Assembly: GCA_904384225.1 (NCBI GenBank)
Contig: CAJFJV010000007.1
Location: forward strand, 1 to 64,000
Reading direction: 5' to 3'
DNA from: an uncultured Oscillospiraceae bacterium
GTDB taxonomy: Bacteria; Bacillota; Clostridia; Oscillospirales; Ruminococcaceae
Length of the DNA stretch: 64,000 bases
Shown: piece by piece, positions 16,515 to 24,195 of the stretch
Layout of the letters: each line of letters starts with the position of its first letter
Numbering within the stretch: position 1 is the first letter of the stretch
The notes under the pieces: model-generated
Database searches by the model: none
What the model was told of the DNA's origin: nothing
The model's input: the letters and a program-made list of their open reading frames with translations, nothing else
Translations under genes and position numbers: made by a program

Positions 16515-16801
16515 CGGTCTTCCCCTTTTTATCCGTATAAAGAACGTATCCTTCTCTGCATTATGTAATAGTACAGTGGGTCCTCCCACTTTATCAGCTA
16601 TATTATAAACCATCTTTGCCTTTTTTGCGTGACGATATTGTAAGAAAGCCGGGCATTAAACAGGCAAATATTTTTCTAATTAATGCGGATCACCTTATTT
16701 CGCATTAAAATATTTTCCGCTCACAAACCCAATTCAGCTTCTTAAAGAAAGATCGTATGCATTTTTCTGCAATATCCATGTATTTTTATTCAGCTAAATC
16801 C
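16515..16801. other. Divergent intergenic region
   Basis: Between the response regulator (minus) and ilvE (plus). On the minus strand a TATAAT lies at about 16605-16610 but with a poor -35. A small inverted repeat, AGTGGG-N4-CCCACT, lies at about 16573-16588, between that -10 and the regulator start, and could be a regulator site. No T-box or other riboswitch features are seen ahead of ilvE. Confidence 0.4.
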
Positions 16802-16830
16802 TTGTAATCCGCGTATCCGGGGTGTATAAT
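16802..16830 (+). promoter_or_regulatory. ilvE promoter
   Basis: TTGTAA (16802-16807), 17 bp, TATAAT (16825-16830); about 60 bases before the start codon. Confidence 0.7.
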
Positions 16831-16889
16831 ATAGTACCAAAGGCGTGATAAAATCTTACGTCTGCAATTCAGAAAAGAGGGGTTCTCTC

Positions 16890-17954
16890 ATGGAAGAAAT
16901 TAAAGTGACGCTTACCACTGCGCCAAAGGAAAAACCGACGGACGAGTCCAAACTCGGCTTCGGCAAATGCTTCACCGACCATATGTTCGTCATGGACTAT
17001 ACCGTAGGAAAGGGCTGGCATGATCCGCGCATCGTTCCATACGGACCGATTTCGCTCGACCCCTCCGCCTCTGTTTTCCATTACGGACAAGAGGTATTCG
17101 AAGGGCTGAAAGCCTATCGTACGGCCGACGGTACAATTCAGCTGTTCCGTCCGGAGGAAAACTTTAAGCGTATGAATCAATCAAACGACCGTCTCTGCAT
17201 TCCAGAGATTGACGTTGATTTTTGCGTGCAGGCAACAAAAAAGTTAGTCGAAATTGAAAAAGACTGGGTTCCCGCTGCAGAGGGCACTTCTTTGTATATC
17301 CGTCCCTTCATCATTGGCTGTGAACCTGTACTGGGGGTACATCCGGCACACAATTATAAATTTTTAATCATCCTTTCTCCGTCAGGCTCTTATTATGCCA
17401 ATGGTTTGGAACCCGTTAAAATTTATGTAGAGCCAAAGTATGTACGGACAGTCCGGGGCGGCATGGGCTATGCAAAGACCGGCGGCAATTATGCCGCTTC
17501 TTTAAAAGCACAGCAGGATGCTGTGGGATATGCTCAGGTTTTGTGGCTTGACGGCGTAGAACGGAAATATGTTGAAGAAGTTGGTTCTATGAATGTCTTC
17601 TTCGTTATCGGCGACGAAGTGGTGACACCGGAACTTCTCGGAAGCGTATTGCCGGGCATTACCAGAAAATCCTGCATCGAAATATTAAAGGATTGGGGCT
17701 ATAAAGTAAGTGAACGCCGCCTGTCCATAGATGAGATAGAGGAGGCTGCTAAAAGCGGCCAGCTCAAGGAGATGTTCGGTACGGGAACGGCAGCTGTCGT
17801 CTCACCGGTCTGCGAATTAAAATACAAAGACGATATCATCAAAATTGGAGATGGTACGATCGGAGAAATTACACAGAAATTATATGATGAATTGACCGGC
17901 ATCCAGCTCTCTAAGCGGGAAGATAAACACGGTTGGGTTTCAAAAGTCTGCTGA
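16890..17954 (+). CDS. ilvE: Branched-chain amino acid aminotransferase
   Basis: 354 residues from ATG 16890 (AGAGGGG upstream; the frame extends further without support). PLP enzyme that transfers the amino group between glutamate and the keto acids of Leu, Ile and Val. Of the long, eukaryote-like BCAT subfamily: [15 protein letters not shown], catalytic Lys196 within [32 protein letters not shown] and [12 protein letters not shown]. Cytosolic. Transcribed alone between its own promoter and a terminator. Confidence 0.95.
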   Translation: MEEIKVTLTTAPKEKPTDESKLGFGKCFTDHMFVMDYTVGKGWHDPRIVPYGPISLDPSASVFHYGQEVFEGLKAYRTADGTIQLFRPEENFKRMNQSNDRLCIPEIDVDFCVQATKKLVEIEKDWVPAAEGTSLYIRPFIIGCEPVLGVHPAHNYKFLIILSPSGSYYANGLEPVKIYVEPKYVRTVRGGMGYAKTGGNYAASLKAQQDAVGYAQVLWLDGVERKYVEEVGSMNVFFVIGDEVVTPELLGSVLPGITRKSCIEILKDWGYKVSERRLSIDEIEEAAKSGQLKEMFGTGTAAVVSPVCELKYKDDIIKIGDGTIGEITQKLYDELTGIQLSKREDKHGWVSKVC

Positions 17955-17965
17955 TATTAAATAAT

Positions 17966-17998
17966 AAATCCCGAAAACATAGGTTTTCGGGATTTTTG
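17966..17998 (+). terminator. ilvE terminator
   Basis: AAATCCCGAAAAC pairs with GTTTTCGGGATTT, then TTGTT. It begins 11 bases after the stop codon. Confidence 0.9.
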
Positions 17999-18084
17999 TT
18001 ATTCTACAGAGCTTAAAAAGGATTGTCTGCAACCTCTTCTTATAAGTTTATCCCCAAAGCGCCGAAATCAATTGATGACAGGTG

Positions 18085-18122
18085 CAAAAAACGTCCCTCT
18101 TTGATAAAGAGGGACGTTTTTT
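18085..18122. terminator. Bidirectional terminator
   Basis: AAAAAACGTCCCTCTTT-GATA-AAGAGGGACGTTTTTT. It likely ends the minus-strand surface-protein transcript and backs up ilvE. Confidence 0.85.
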
Positions 18123-18154
18123 GTTATCGTTTATTCATACAGCACCGTTTCTAT

Positions 18155-19033
18155 TCAGTTGGTTTCTCTACGTCTTTTGACGAACAGAAGCACTGCCGCT
18201 GCAGCCGCCAGCATTGCCGGTACAGCAAACGGTGTGTAATCTCCGGTATCAGGAGAATCCGGTGTAACAGGTGTTTCAGATTTGAGTTCAGCATCTGTAA
18301 GCGCTTTTTCAAGTGCGGCATATGCTTCATCTATTTCCTCCTGCGTGCCGCGCTTTTCGAGGGCTTCTTCAGCTTTGGCTATAGCCTGACGAATGGCCTC
18401 TGCACTTTCCTCTGTATATTTGCTCAAATCTTCATTCTTTGCGGTTTCAACCAAACCTGCAAGCGCACTACCGTCACCAGCAGAAACAAGGTTTGCAACC
18501 GCTTCTTCAAACGCTGCAATCTGTTGCTCTAATGTTTCAGCATCAGCCGCATCGACATCTTCGAGCAATGCTTTCGCATTGTTATACTCTTCTATCAAAG
18601 CATTCCATGTCTCTGCCGTTATGCCTTGATCATAACCCGCTTCTATAGATTCGTCTACGCCTAAAACCATTCCATACAGCTCTGCTACAAGCATCAGCCG
18701 AGTTAGCGAGGGAGCAAAGCATCAGCTTCGCCTCCGGATTGGCTTTTGGGTTTACGACAAACCCGCCCTTCCGGTCGGTCAGCGCAATACTTGCTCTGCT
18801 GTAACGGGCGTCCGGATCCGATTCGGGCGTCCATTCGAGAAGCGTGTCCACGTTAAACGACGGGCCGACCGGCATCAAAGATTCATGGCGGCGTACGCCT
18901 CATTCATCTCAGCCGAACCGTCATCGCCGACTGCGGCGGCAGCCGCAGGAACCGCTGCGCCGACGTATACCGACGCCGCAATTACAGCTGCCAGCAGGCC
19001 GGATCCGGCACGCTTCCATTTGCTGATCCTCAT
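18155..19033 (-). pseudogene. Collapsed sortase-anchored surface protein (possible GH85-like enzyme remnant)
   Basis: Three pieces in two frames. Frame A starts at ATG 19033 behind AGGAG with a signal peptide (RISKWKRAGSG, hydrophobic run, AVPAAAAA), then stops at 18875. Frame B (about 18878-18700) encodes NVDTLLEWTPESDPDARYSR and VVNPKANPEAKLMLCSLAN, which resembles the start of endo-beta-N-acetylglucosaminidase (GH85) catalytic domains. From about 18694 frame A resumes with FIVAR-like helical repeats and a sorting signal: SPDTGD, hydrophobic helix, KRRRETN. I infer that a multi-kilobase glycan-degrading surface enzyme has lost its middle by deletion and picked up a frameshift. The GH85 call is tentative; secretion and wall-anchoring parts are clear. 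Confidence 0.65.
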
Positions 19034-19298
19034 TGTCAAATTCTCCTTTCGCGTTGTGTCTGATTGGTGCTCGACATCCATCCGTACAAGAGGATGGATA
19101 AAAAACATTAATCCTAACGCTGGTTCTATTATAGAGCATTTGACATAAAAATTCAATCAAATTATCATGTTCTTTAATTCAATCTACACAAATAAAAATC
19201 CATTTTTTAACTGAAAACTGTAATTATCAAAAAAATTTTATTCGGATATCAAAGTTTTTTCACATTCAATCTTGCGTTTTTGTACTGTTCTTTTTCTA

Positions 19299-20096
19299 TC
19301 ATTTTACATTCTTCTGTATTTGTGAAATTTCATCCCGAATCAGGGTGCAGCACGCCTGCGCCAATCCAAATACTTCCGTTCCCGGATCCGGCTCGCACTC
19401 TGCCACGATCCACTCCGCTTTGTTCTCAAAGCAGGCAGAAACGACTGCGGCAAGCGGCGTTTCATCTGTTGGAGAGCCAAGCCTTTCGTTGAATGCGTTT
19501 TCTTTCGAATAGGGTTTGACGTGTACAAGCTTCGCCGCGTTTCCGGCATACTGAAGCGCCTGCACCGGATTGCCGCCGCCCTCAATACAGTTCCCGGTGT
19601 CCAATTCCATTATAAGACGCGGGCATTCGGACAACAGAATGCGGTAGGGGGTTTCCGCATTTTCATAACAGTTTTCGAACTCGTGCGCATGCGTATGATA
19701 GCCGACGGAAAAGCCTTCCTTCTCCGCCCGTTCGATGACACGGTTGATTTCCTGTGCATGGCGATGCCACACTTCCGCACAGTCCTCTGCCTGTGTATGC
19801 CCGATGTTCCATGGTCCGCCCAGTGCCGGAATGATTAGATACGGCGTCCCAAGGACTTTATGGTAAGCGAGTGTTTCTTCAATCGTATTAGGCTGAAGAT
19901 GGCACCATTCCACATGCCATCCACTGATCTCTACTCCGTTTTCTTCAAGTATACTGCGCAATTCCTTTGCCGGACAGGGAATTTCCCCGTACATCTCAAT
20001 TCCGTCATAGCCAAGTTCCGCTACCCTTTTGATTGTCTGTGCAAGATCTTTTTGCAGCGCTTCAAATACGGTAAACATTCCAAGTGAAACTTTCAT
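19299..20096 (-). CDS. Sugar phosphate isomerase/epimerase (TIM barrel)
   Basis: 265 residues, AP-endonuclease-2-like xylose isomerase fold. Landmarks: MKVSLGMFTVF at the first strand, ELGYDGIEMYGEI, SGWHVEWCHL, GYHTHAHEFE, IMELDTGNC and KLVHVKPYSKE. The acidic and His residues at the ends of strands form the divalent metal site of the family (IolE and related). Located 6 bases after the ThuA-like gene, so one transcript. Probably interconverts a keto/aldo sugar or inositol derivative; substrate unknown. Bases 19034-19298 upstream of the neighbouring surface gene are AT-rich and hold no gene. Confidence 0.85.
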   Translation of the reverse strand: MKVSLGMFTVFEALQKDLAQTIKRVAELGYDGIEMYGEIPCPAKELRSILEENGVEISGWHVEWCHLQPNTIEETLAYHKVLGTPYLIIPALGGPWNIGHTQAEDCAEVWHRHAQEINRVIERAEKEGFSVGYHTHAHEFENCYENAETPYRILLSECPRLIMELDTGNCIEGGGNPVQALQYAGNAAKLVHVKPYSKENAFNERLGSPTDETPLAAVVSACFENKAEWIVAECEPDPGTEVFGLAQACCTLIRDEISQIQKNVK

Positions 20097-20102
20097 GATC
20101 TT

Positions 20103-20759
20103 CTACTCCTTTACACACCAATTTACTGCGTTTTCCATAAGCCGAACCATTTGCGGGTGCTCCACCATACCGGGGTTGTGCCCCTGTGTCACGCAGACAA
20201 CACGCCCTTTTCCTGCTTCATGTGCCCAGACGCAGGGCGTCGTCCCATGGACGGATGAAGCGCAGGCCAGAAGCATGGTGTTTTCTACATCCATTTTGAC
20301 AAAATAGTGCTCATCCCATGCGCAAAATGGCTCCACCTCCGCCGTCACCGGATGCACGACGTTTCGGAGCGGGATGACACGGACTTCGCACTGCTCTGGA
20401 TGCGGATCATCCAAAGCTGCATCCTTCCGTTCAGGATGCGAGATAAAATGGGCGGTGCCCAATTTCTGCAAAAAAGGGCTATCCTCCCCTGTCAGTACCA
20501 GTCCGGCATGAAAAGCGATCAGCCCCATTCCGCCGTCTGTCACATGCCGTGCCACCTCCTGCTGTTCTTCTAAAGACGGCGCTGGGCTACCGATTGCAAA
20601 CTGTACGAGCAAATCCGGCTTATAGGCAGAAAAGCCAGCATAGCTGTACGCCTTTTCAATACAAAAGCGATCCTCTGGAAATATCTTCTCTACCAGAGGC
20701 TGTAAGGTCTGCTGTGGATGATAAAAATCATTCCATACGATATAGACGCGTTTTTTCAT
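20103..20759 (-). CDS. ThuA-like protein (trehalose-utilisation family)
   Basis: 218 residues, intact paralogue of the frameshifted gene at 9341. ThuA / glutamine-amidotransferase-like fold: VYIVWNDFYHPQQTL at the start, GGMGLIAFHAGL, a conserved ISHPE, WDEHYFVKMD and VVCVTQGHNPGM. The Cys nucleophile of true amidotransferases is absent, as in the family. With the downstream isomerase it probably handles an oxidised or keto sugar. Promoter and ribosome site (GGAGG before ATG 20759) are clear. Confidence 0.8.
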   Translation of the reverse strand: MKKRVYIVWNDFYHPQQTLQPLVEKIFPEDRFCIEKAYSYAGFSAYKPDLLVQFAIGSPAPSLEEQQEVARHVTDGGMGLIAFHAGLVLTGEDSPFLQKLGTAHFISHPERKDAALDDPHPEQCEVRVIPLRNVVHPVTAEVEPFCAWDEHYFVKMDVENTMLLACASSVHGTTPCVWAHEAGKGRVVCVTQGHNPGMVEHPQMVRLMENAVNWCVKE

Positions 20760-20839
20760 TCTGTGCCCTCCTTTTACAACGTTATATCAACAAGAAAAAA
20801 ACAATGCCCCGCCATATGGAAAACGGATGCTTCCTTTAT

Positions 20840-20867
20840 GGTATACCGAGCGCATGTTTTCTGTCAA
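20840..20867 (-). promoter_or_regulatory. Promoter of the ThuA/isomerase operon
   Basis: Minus strand TTGACA (20867-20862), 16 bp, TATACC (20845-20840), about 80 bases before the start. Confidence 0.6.
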
Positions 20868-20874
20868 GCACCTC

Positions 20875-20903
20875 TTGACCGGAAGAAAGGCTTCCTTTAT
20901 AAT
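20875..20903 (+). promoter_or_regulatory. Promoter of the DUF6054-gluQRS operon
   Basis: TTGACC (20875-20880), 17 bp, TATAAT (20898-20903), 25 bases before the start codon. Back to back with the ThuA promoter. Confidence 0.75.
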
Positions 20904-20928
20904 GGAAACAGAAAAAGGAGGGGTTCCC

Positions 20929-21270
20929 ATGCAGGCCAATACATTTTATATCAGCCTTACACCACAGCAAGCTGTCCCCATGATTGATGACTTTATCCAG
21001 CGCGGCAGTATTACCGGTGAACTGATCGACCGTTTCGTAGCCGACAGCCCAAACGGCGGGCACTGTGTTATCAGTATTTATGAAAAACATTTCTGGCGCG
21101 CCGGAAACCGTCTGACCCTGACTGTATCTTTGGATGACTTTTATGGGAAGACACGCGTACATACCGTCGGCGGAGGCGGCGGAAGCGGCCTTATCAATTT
21201 CGACTGGGGCGCTGCGGAAGCTTTTTCAAACAGCGTGGCCAAAGTCATGGAACCCTATATTATCCCGTGA
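20929..21270 (+). CDS. DUF6054-family protein
   Basis: 113 residues from ATG 20929, behind AAGGAGGGG. The C-terminal half (VSIYEKHFWRAGNRLTLTV-like run, GGGGGSGLINFDWGAAE) matches the conserved core of DUF6054 proteins found in many Clostridia. No catalytic motif, signal peptide or membrane segment. Its stop overlaps the GTG of gluQRS (GTGA), so translation is coupled. Function unknown. Confidence 0.75.
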   Translation: MQANTFYISLTPQQAVPMIDDFIQRGSITGELIDRFVADSPNGGHCVISIYEKHFWRAGNRLTLTVSLDDFYGKTRVHTVGGGGGSGLINFDWGAAEAFSNSVAKVMEPYIIP

Positions 21271-22241
21271 GTGTATCGCCGCACCCGCCCGTGCGCGGAA
21301 GATTTGCGCCTACGCCGAGCGGCCGCATGCATCTCGGCAACGTTTTGTGCGCCCTGCTTGCGTGGCTGTCCGTCCGCGCACAGCAGGGCGTTATGCTTTT
21401 ACGGATTGAAGATCTTGACTCCGCACGCTGCCCCTCCTCGGCAGCCGATATGCTGGAGGCAGATCTTCGCTGGCTTGGGCTTGACTGGGATGAGGGCGGA
21501 TGTACTGGAACGGATCAAAACGGTGAAACCTGTCTTCAAAGCCGTCGTACAAAACATTATGAACGCATCCTGCACATATTGGAAGAAAAGGCGCATTTGT
21601 ATCCCTGTTTTTGCAGCCGTTCGGAACTGCATGCCGCGCAAGCGCCGCATCTTTCCGACGGGCGTATTTTGTATCCCGGTACCTGCCGCGCGCTCACGGC
21701 CGAACAGATCGCTGAAAAAAGGGCAAGGCATGCACCGGCGCTGCGTATTGCCGTCCCGGATGAAACCATCCGTTTTACCGACCTCTGCCGCGGCCCGCAT
21801 GCTGAGAATCTGCTTTTAGAGTGCGGCGACTTTATCCTGCGCCGTTCCGACGGTGTTTTCGCCTATCAGCTCGCCGTCGTCGCGGATGATTGGGAAATGG
21901 GGGTGAGCGAGGTTGTGCGCGGAAGCGACCTGCTCTTTTCAACCGCCCGCCAAATCTGGCTGTTCCAGCTTTTGGAGACGGCTCCTCCCGTTTACGCGCA
22001 TATTCCCTTGCTTCTCGCGCCGGATGGCAGACGTCTCTCCAAACGCGATGCCGACCTCGACTTGTCTCGGCTCCGCCTGCACTTTTCCTCCCAGGAACTG
22101 GTTGGCATGCTGGCGCAGCTCTGCGGGTTGACCGAATCGGGCCGGCCTGTATCCCCACAGGAGCTGATCCCTCTATTTTCTTGGGATAAAGTAAAAAAAG
22201 AAGATATCCGTCTTCCCTCTGCATTTTACCAAAAGGTGTGA
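21267..22241 (+). CDS. gluQ: Glutamyl-Q tRNA(Asp) synthetase
   Basis: 324 residues, GTG start overlapping the previous stop. Paralogue of the catalytic half of glutamyl-tRNA synthetase without the anticodon-binding domain; it attaches glutamate to queuosine at the wobble base of tRNA-Asp. HIGH-like motif TPSGRMHLGN (16-25), LLRIEDLD, a Cys-rich zinc segment (YPCFCSR ... YPGTC), QLAVVADDWEMGVSEVVRG, and KMSKS-like RLSKRD. Length (about 300) fits the family. It implies that the cell makes or imports queuosine; no queuosine biosynthesis gene is in the window. Confidence 0.92.
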   Translation: MSVSPHPPVRGRFAPTPSGRMHLGNVLCALLAWLSVRAQQGVMLLRIEDLDSARCPSSAADMLEADLRWLGLDWDEGGCTGTDQNGETCLQSRRTKHYERILHILEEKAHLYPCFCSRSELHAAQAPHLSDGRILYPGTCRALTAEQIAEKRARHAPALRIAVPDETIRFTDLCRGPHAENLLLECGDFILRRSDGVFAYQLAVVADDWEMGVSEVVRGSDLLFSTARQIWLFQLLETAPPVYAHIPLLLAPDGRRLSKRDADLDLSRLRLHFSSQELVGMLAQLCGLTESGRPVSPQELIPLFSWDKVKKEDIRLPSAFYQKV

Positions 22242-22245
22242 CCGT

Positions 22246-22743
22246 ATGAAAAACTTTATTCTGATAAACGGTACTATGGGCGCTGGAAAAACGACAGTAA
22301 GCCGCGCGCTGCAAAAGCTTCTGCCGCAGGCTGTATTTCTCGACGGGGACTGGTGCTGGGATTCCGACCCTTTCCTCGTAACCGATGAGACCAAAAAAAT
22401 GGTCTTAGAAAATATCGCATTCCTGCTCTCGCAGTTTCTTGCCTGCAAAGCCTATCAAAACGTCATTTTCTGCTGGGTCATGCATGAGCGTGAAATCCTT
22501 TCCGACCTGCTCTCCAGGCTGGACACCAAACAATGCCGGGTATTGTGCGTTACATTGACACAAAGCGAAGAGGTGCTGCGCGCAAGGCTTCGGCTTGATA
22601 TAGAGCGCGGCCTTCGCGATACAGGCGTGATCGAGCGAAGCCTTGCGCGTCTTGGCGGCTATGCGCAGATGGATACCAAAAAGCTGAATACGGACACCCT
22701 TTCCCCGGAGGAAGCTGCCGGGCAAATCGCCGCCATGCTGTAA
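22246..22743 (+). CDS. P-loop kinase-like NTPase
   Basis: 165 residues. Walker A GTMGAGKTT (9-17) at the N-terminus, a short acidic DGDWCWDSDPF segment as in small nucleotide or shikimate-type kinases, and ARLRLDIERG with Arg residues suited to a lid. It follows gluQRS by 4 bases, so same operon. Probably phosphorylates a small molecule or nucleoside; substrate unknown. Confidence 0.7.
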   Translation: MKNFILINGTMGAGKTTVSRALQKLLPQAVFLDGDWCWDSDPFLVTDETKKMVLENIAFLLSQFLACKAYQNVIFCWVMHEREILSDLLSRLDTKQCRVLCVTLTQSEEVLRARLRLDIERGLRDTGVIERSLARLGGYAQMDTKKLNTDTLSPEEAAGQIAAML

Positions 22744-22789
22744 AACAGCGCGATATTACGGCAGTGAGTCAAAATTTCGCGCCAATACA

Positions 22790-22818
22790 TTTACAAGCAC
22801 GTTTTCAAATAGTATAAT
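22790..22818 (+). promoter_or_regulatory. Promoter of the DegV-like/thioesterase/membrane-protein group
   Basis: TTTACA (22790-22795), 17 bp, TATAAT (22813-22818), about 100 bases before ATG 22920. Confidence 0.7.
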
Positions 22819-22919
22819 ATTCTTATTCTGCCGGACGAAACCCGCAGCGGCCAAACGGCCGGTATCTCTATGCAAGACGGGGACTTTGCTTTTGCCGGCG
22901 CTTCAAGGGAGGACAGGCT

Positions 22920-23651
22920 ATGCAATACCGTATTGTCACCGACACCGTCCTTCCGCTTGCCGGTGCGCCTTTTTCAGAGCAGACATTTACGCCGGTTTTG
23001 CCGCGCCTAAGCCAAGAAGGACCACTTTGCCCTTCCCCCGCGCAATACCGTCTCGCCTGCCGCAGCGGAGCATTTAATATCATCCTGACTGCTCCGGCAC
23101 AGCTCTCCGGCGCCTATGCTGCCGCTTGCGCCGCACTGGCGCATAACCCTGCTGCTGCCATTTTGGACAGCCGCACTTTTGGCGCCGGACAGCTTCTTCT
23201 GGCTGCTTATGCTGCAGAACGTGCAGAAGAAGACCGTTTTTCCGCAAGGATTTTGCGGGACGTCCAAAGAAGGCGCGGCCGGATCCGCTGCTTTTTTACC
23301 GCGCCGGACAGTACGGCGGCTTTCGTCTCGCACCGAAAGAGGCCGCCCCTTTTTCCGCCGTTTTGCTTTACCGTTTATACAGTGGGGAGCGAAGGGGAAA
23401 TCCGGCGGTTCAACACTGTATCGGCCCGCTCCGCTTCGGATGCGCTCTTTTTTTCACTTCGGCCTTATATATCGCATACAAAGAAAATTGCGGTCGTACA
23501 TGACCGCAGCCCAAAAGCGGCACAGCGTTTGATCGCCCGGTTATCCGCCGTATGCGGCGGCCATATCCTATGCGGCGAAAGCATCCGCACCGATTTGCCG
23601 TTGGGTCAGGGCGGGTTTTTGTCCGCCGCTTTTTTTCAAACGGAGGAATAG
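22920..23651 (+). CDS. Divergent DegV-like protein
   Basis: 243 residues with GGGAGG ahead. N-terminal YRIVTDTVLPL and the central AILDSRTFGAGQLLLAAYAAE correspond to DegV proteins, which bind fatty acids for the phosphotransferase FakA. It is shorter than the usual 280-290 residues. The conserved T/S-SG loop that grips the carboxylate is not clear, and the rest is Arg-rich and poorly conserved. Either a degenerate DegV or a specialised lipid binder. Followed after 4 bases by an acyl-CoA thioesterase gene, which fits lipid metabolism. Confidence 0.55.
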   Translation: MQYRIVTDTVLPLAGAPFSEQTFTPVLPRLSQEGPLCPSPAQYRLACRSGAFNIILTAPAQLSGAYAAACAALAHNPAAAILDSRTFGAGQLLLAAYAAERAEEDRFSARILRDVQRRRGRIRCFFTAPDSTAAFVSHRKRPPLFPPFCFTVYTVGSEGEIRRFNTVSARSASDALFFSLRPYISHTKKIAVVHDRSPKAAQRLIARLSAVCGGHILCGESIRTDLPLGQGGFLSAAFFQTEE

Positions 23652-23655
23652 ACCA

Positions 23656-24195
23656 ATGCAAATAGAAGACCGCCCGGTCAAGACCGTGGCCCAATCCCGT
23701 ACGGAACAAATCCAGATTTTAATGCCGGAGCATATTAACGGCTACCAGCGCCTGTTCGGCGGAAAGCTGATGGAATGGATCGATGTGGTTGCTGCCGTTG
23801 CGGCGCGCAGGCATTCTGGGTGCAATGTCACGACCGCTTCTGTCAGCCAGCTTGAATTTACAAAAGCTGCATATGTCAATAGTACAATTGTATTAAAGGC
23901 ACAGCTTACTTATGTGGGGACCACCTCCATGGAGGTACGCGTGGATACTTTTGTCGAACATTTAAACGGCAGTCAGGAAATGATAAACCGCGCTTACCTT
24001 GTGATGGTGGCACTGGATGAAAACGATAACCCCGTCCCCGTCCCGATGCTGCGGTGCGAAACACGCGAAGAAGAGCTGGAATGGGAAGCGGCGCGCCGCA
24101 GACGCGCTTTCCGCAAAGAAAACAAGCTGCACTATGTTTCTATAAAAAAGGAAAAACACCGCAGAACAATGGAGGAGGAACTATTCAATGGATGA
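23656..24195 (+). CDS. Hotdog-fold acyl-CoA thioesterase (YkhA/YciA-type)
   Basis: 179 residues with GGAGGAA upstream. Hotdog fold: HINGYQRLFGGKLMEWIDV with the conserved N/H and the long helix, then an SQLEFTKAAYVNSTI strand region and TSMEVRVDTFVE. Hydrolyses acyl-CoA thioesters in the cytosol; chain-length range unknown. The C-terminal tail (about residues 130-179) is charged and Arg/Glu-rich, extending past the usual domain. The stop overlaps the next start by 8 bases. Confidence 0.88.
   Translation: MQIEDRPVKTVAQSRTEQIQILMPEHINGYQRLFGGKLMEWIDVVAAVAARRHSGCNVTTASVSQLEFTKAAYVNSTIVLKAQLTYVGTTSMEVRVDTFVEHLNGSQEMINRAYLVMVALDENDNPVPVPMLRCETREEELEWEAARRRRAFRKENKLHYVSIKKEKHRRTMEEELFNG

Noticed and set aside
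16573-16588. AGTGGG-N4-CCCACT as a confirmed regulator operator
   Set aside because: Short arms and no second copy in the window; only mentioned as a possibility.
16614-16889. T-box or other riboswitch ahead of ilvE
   Set aside because: No T-box sequence (TGGNACCGCG-like), specifier stem or terminator/antiterminator pair is visible.
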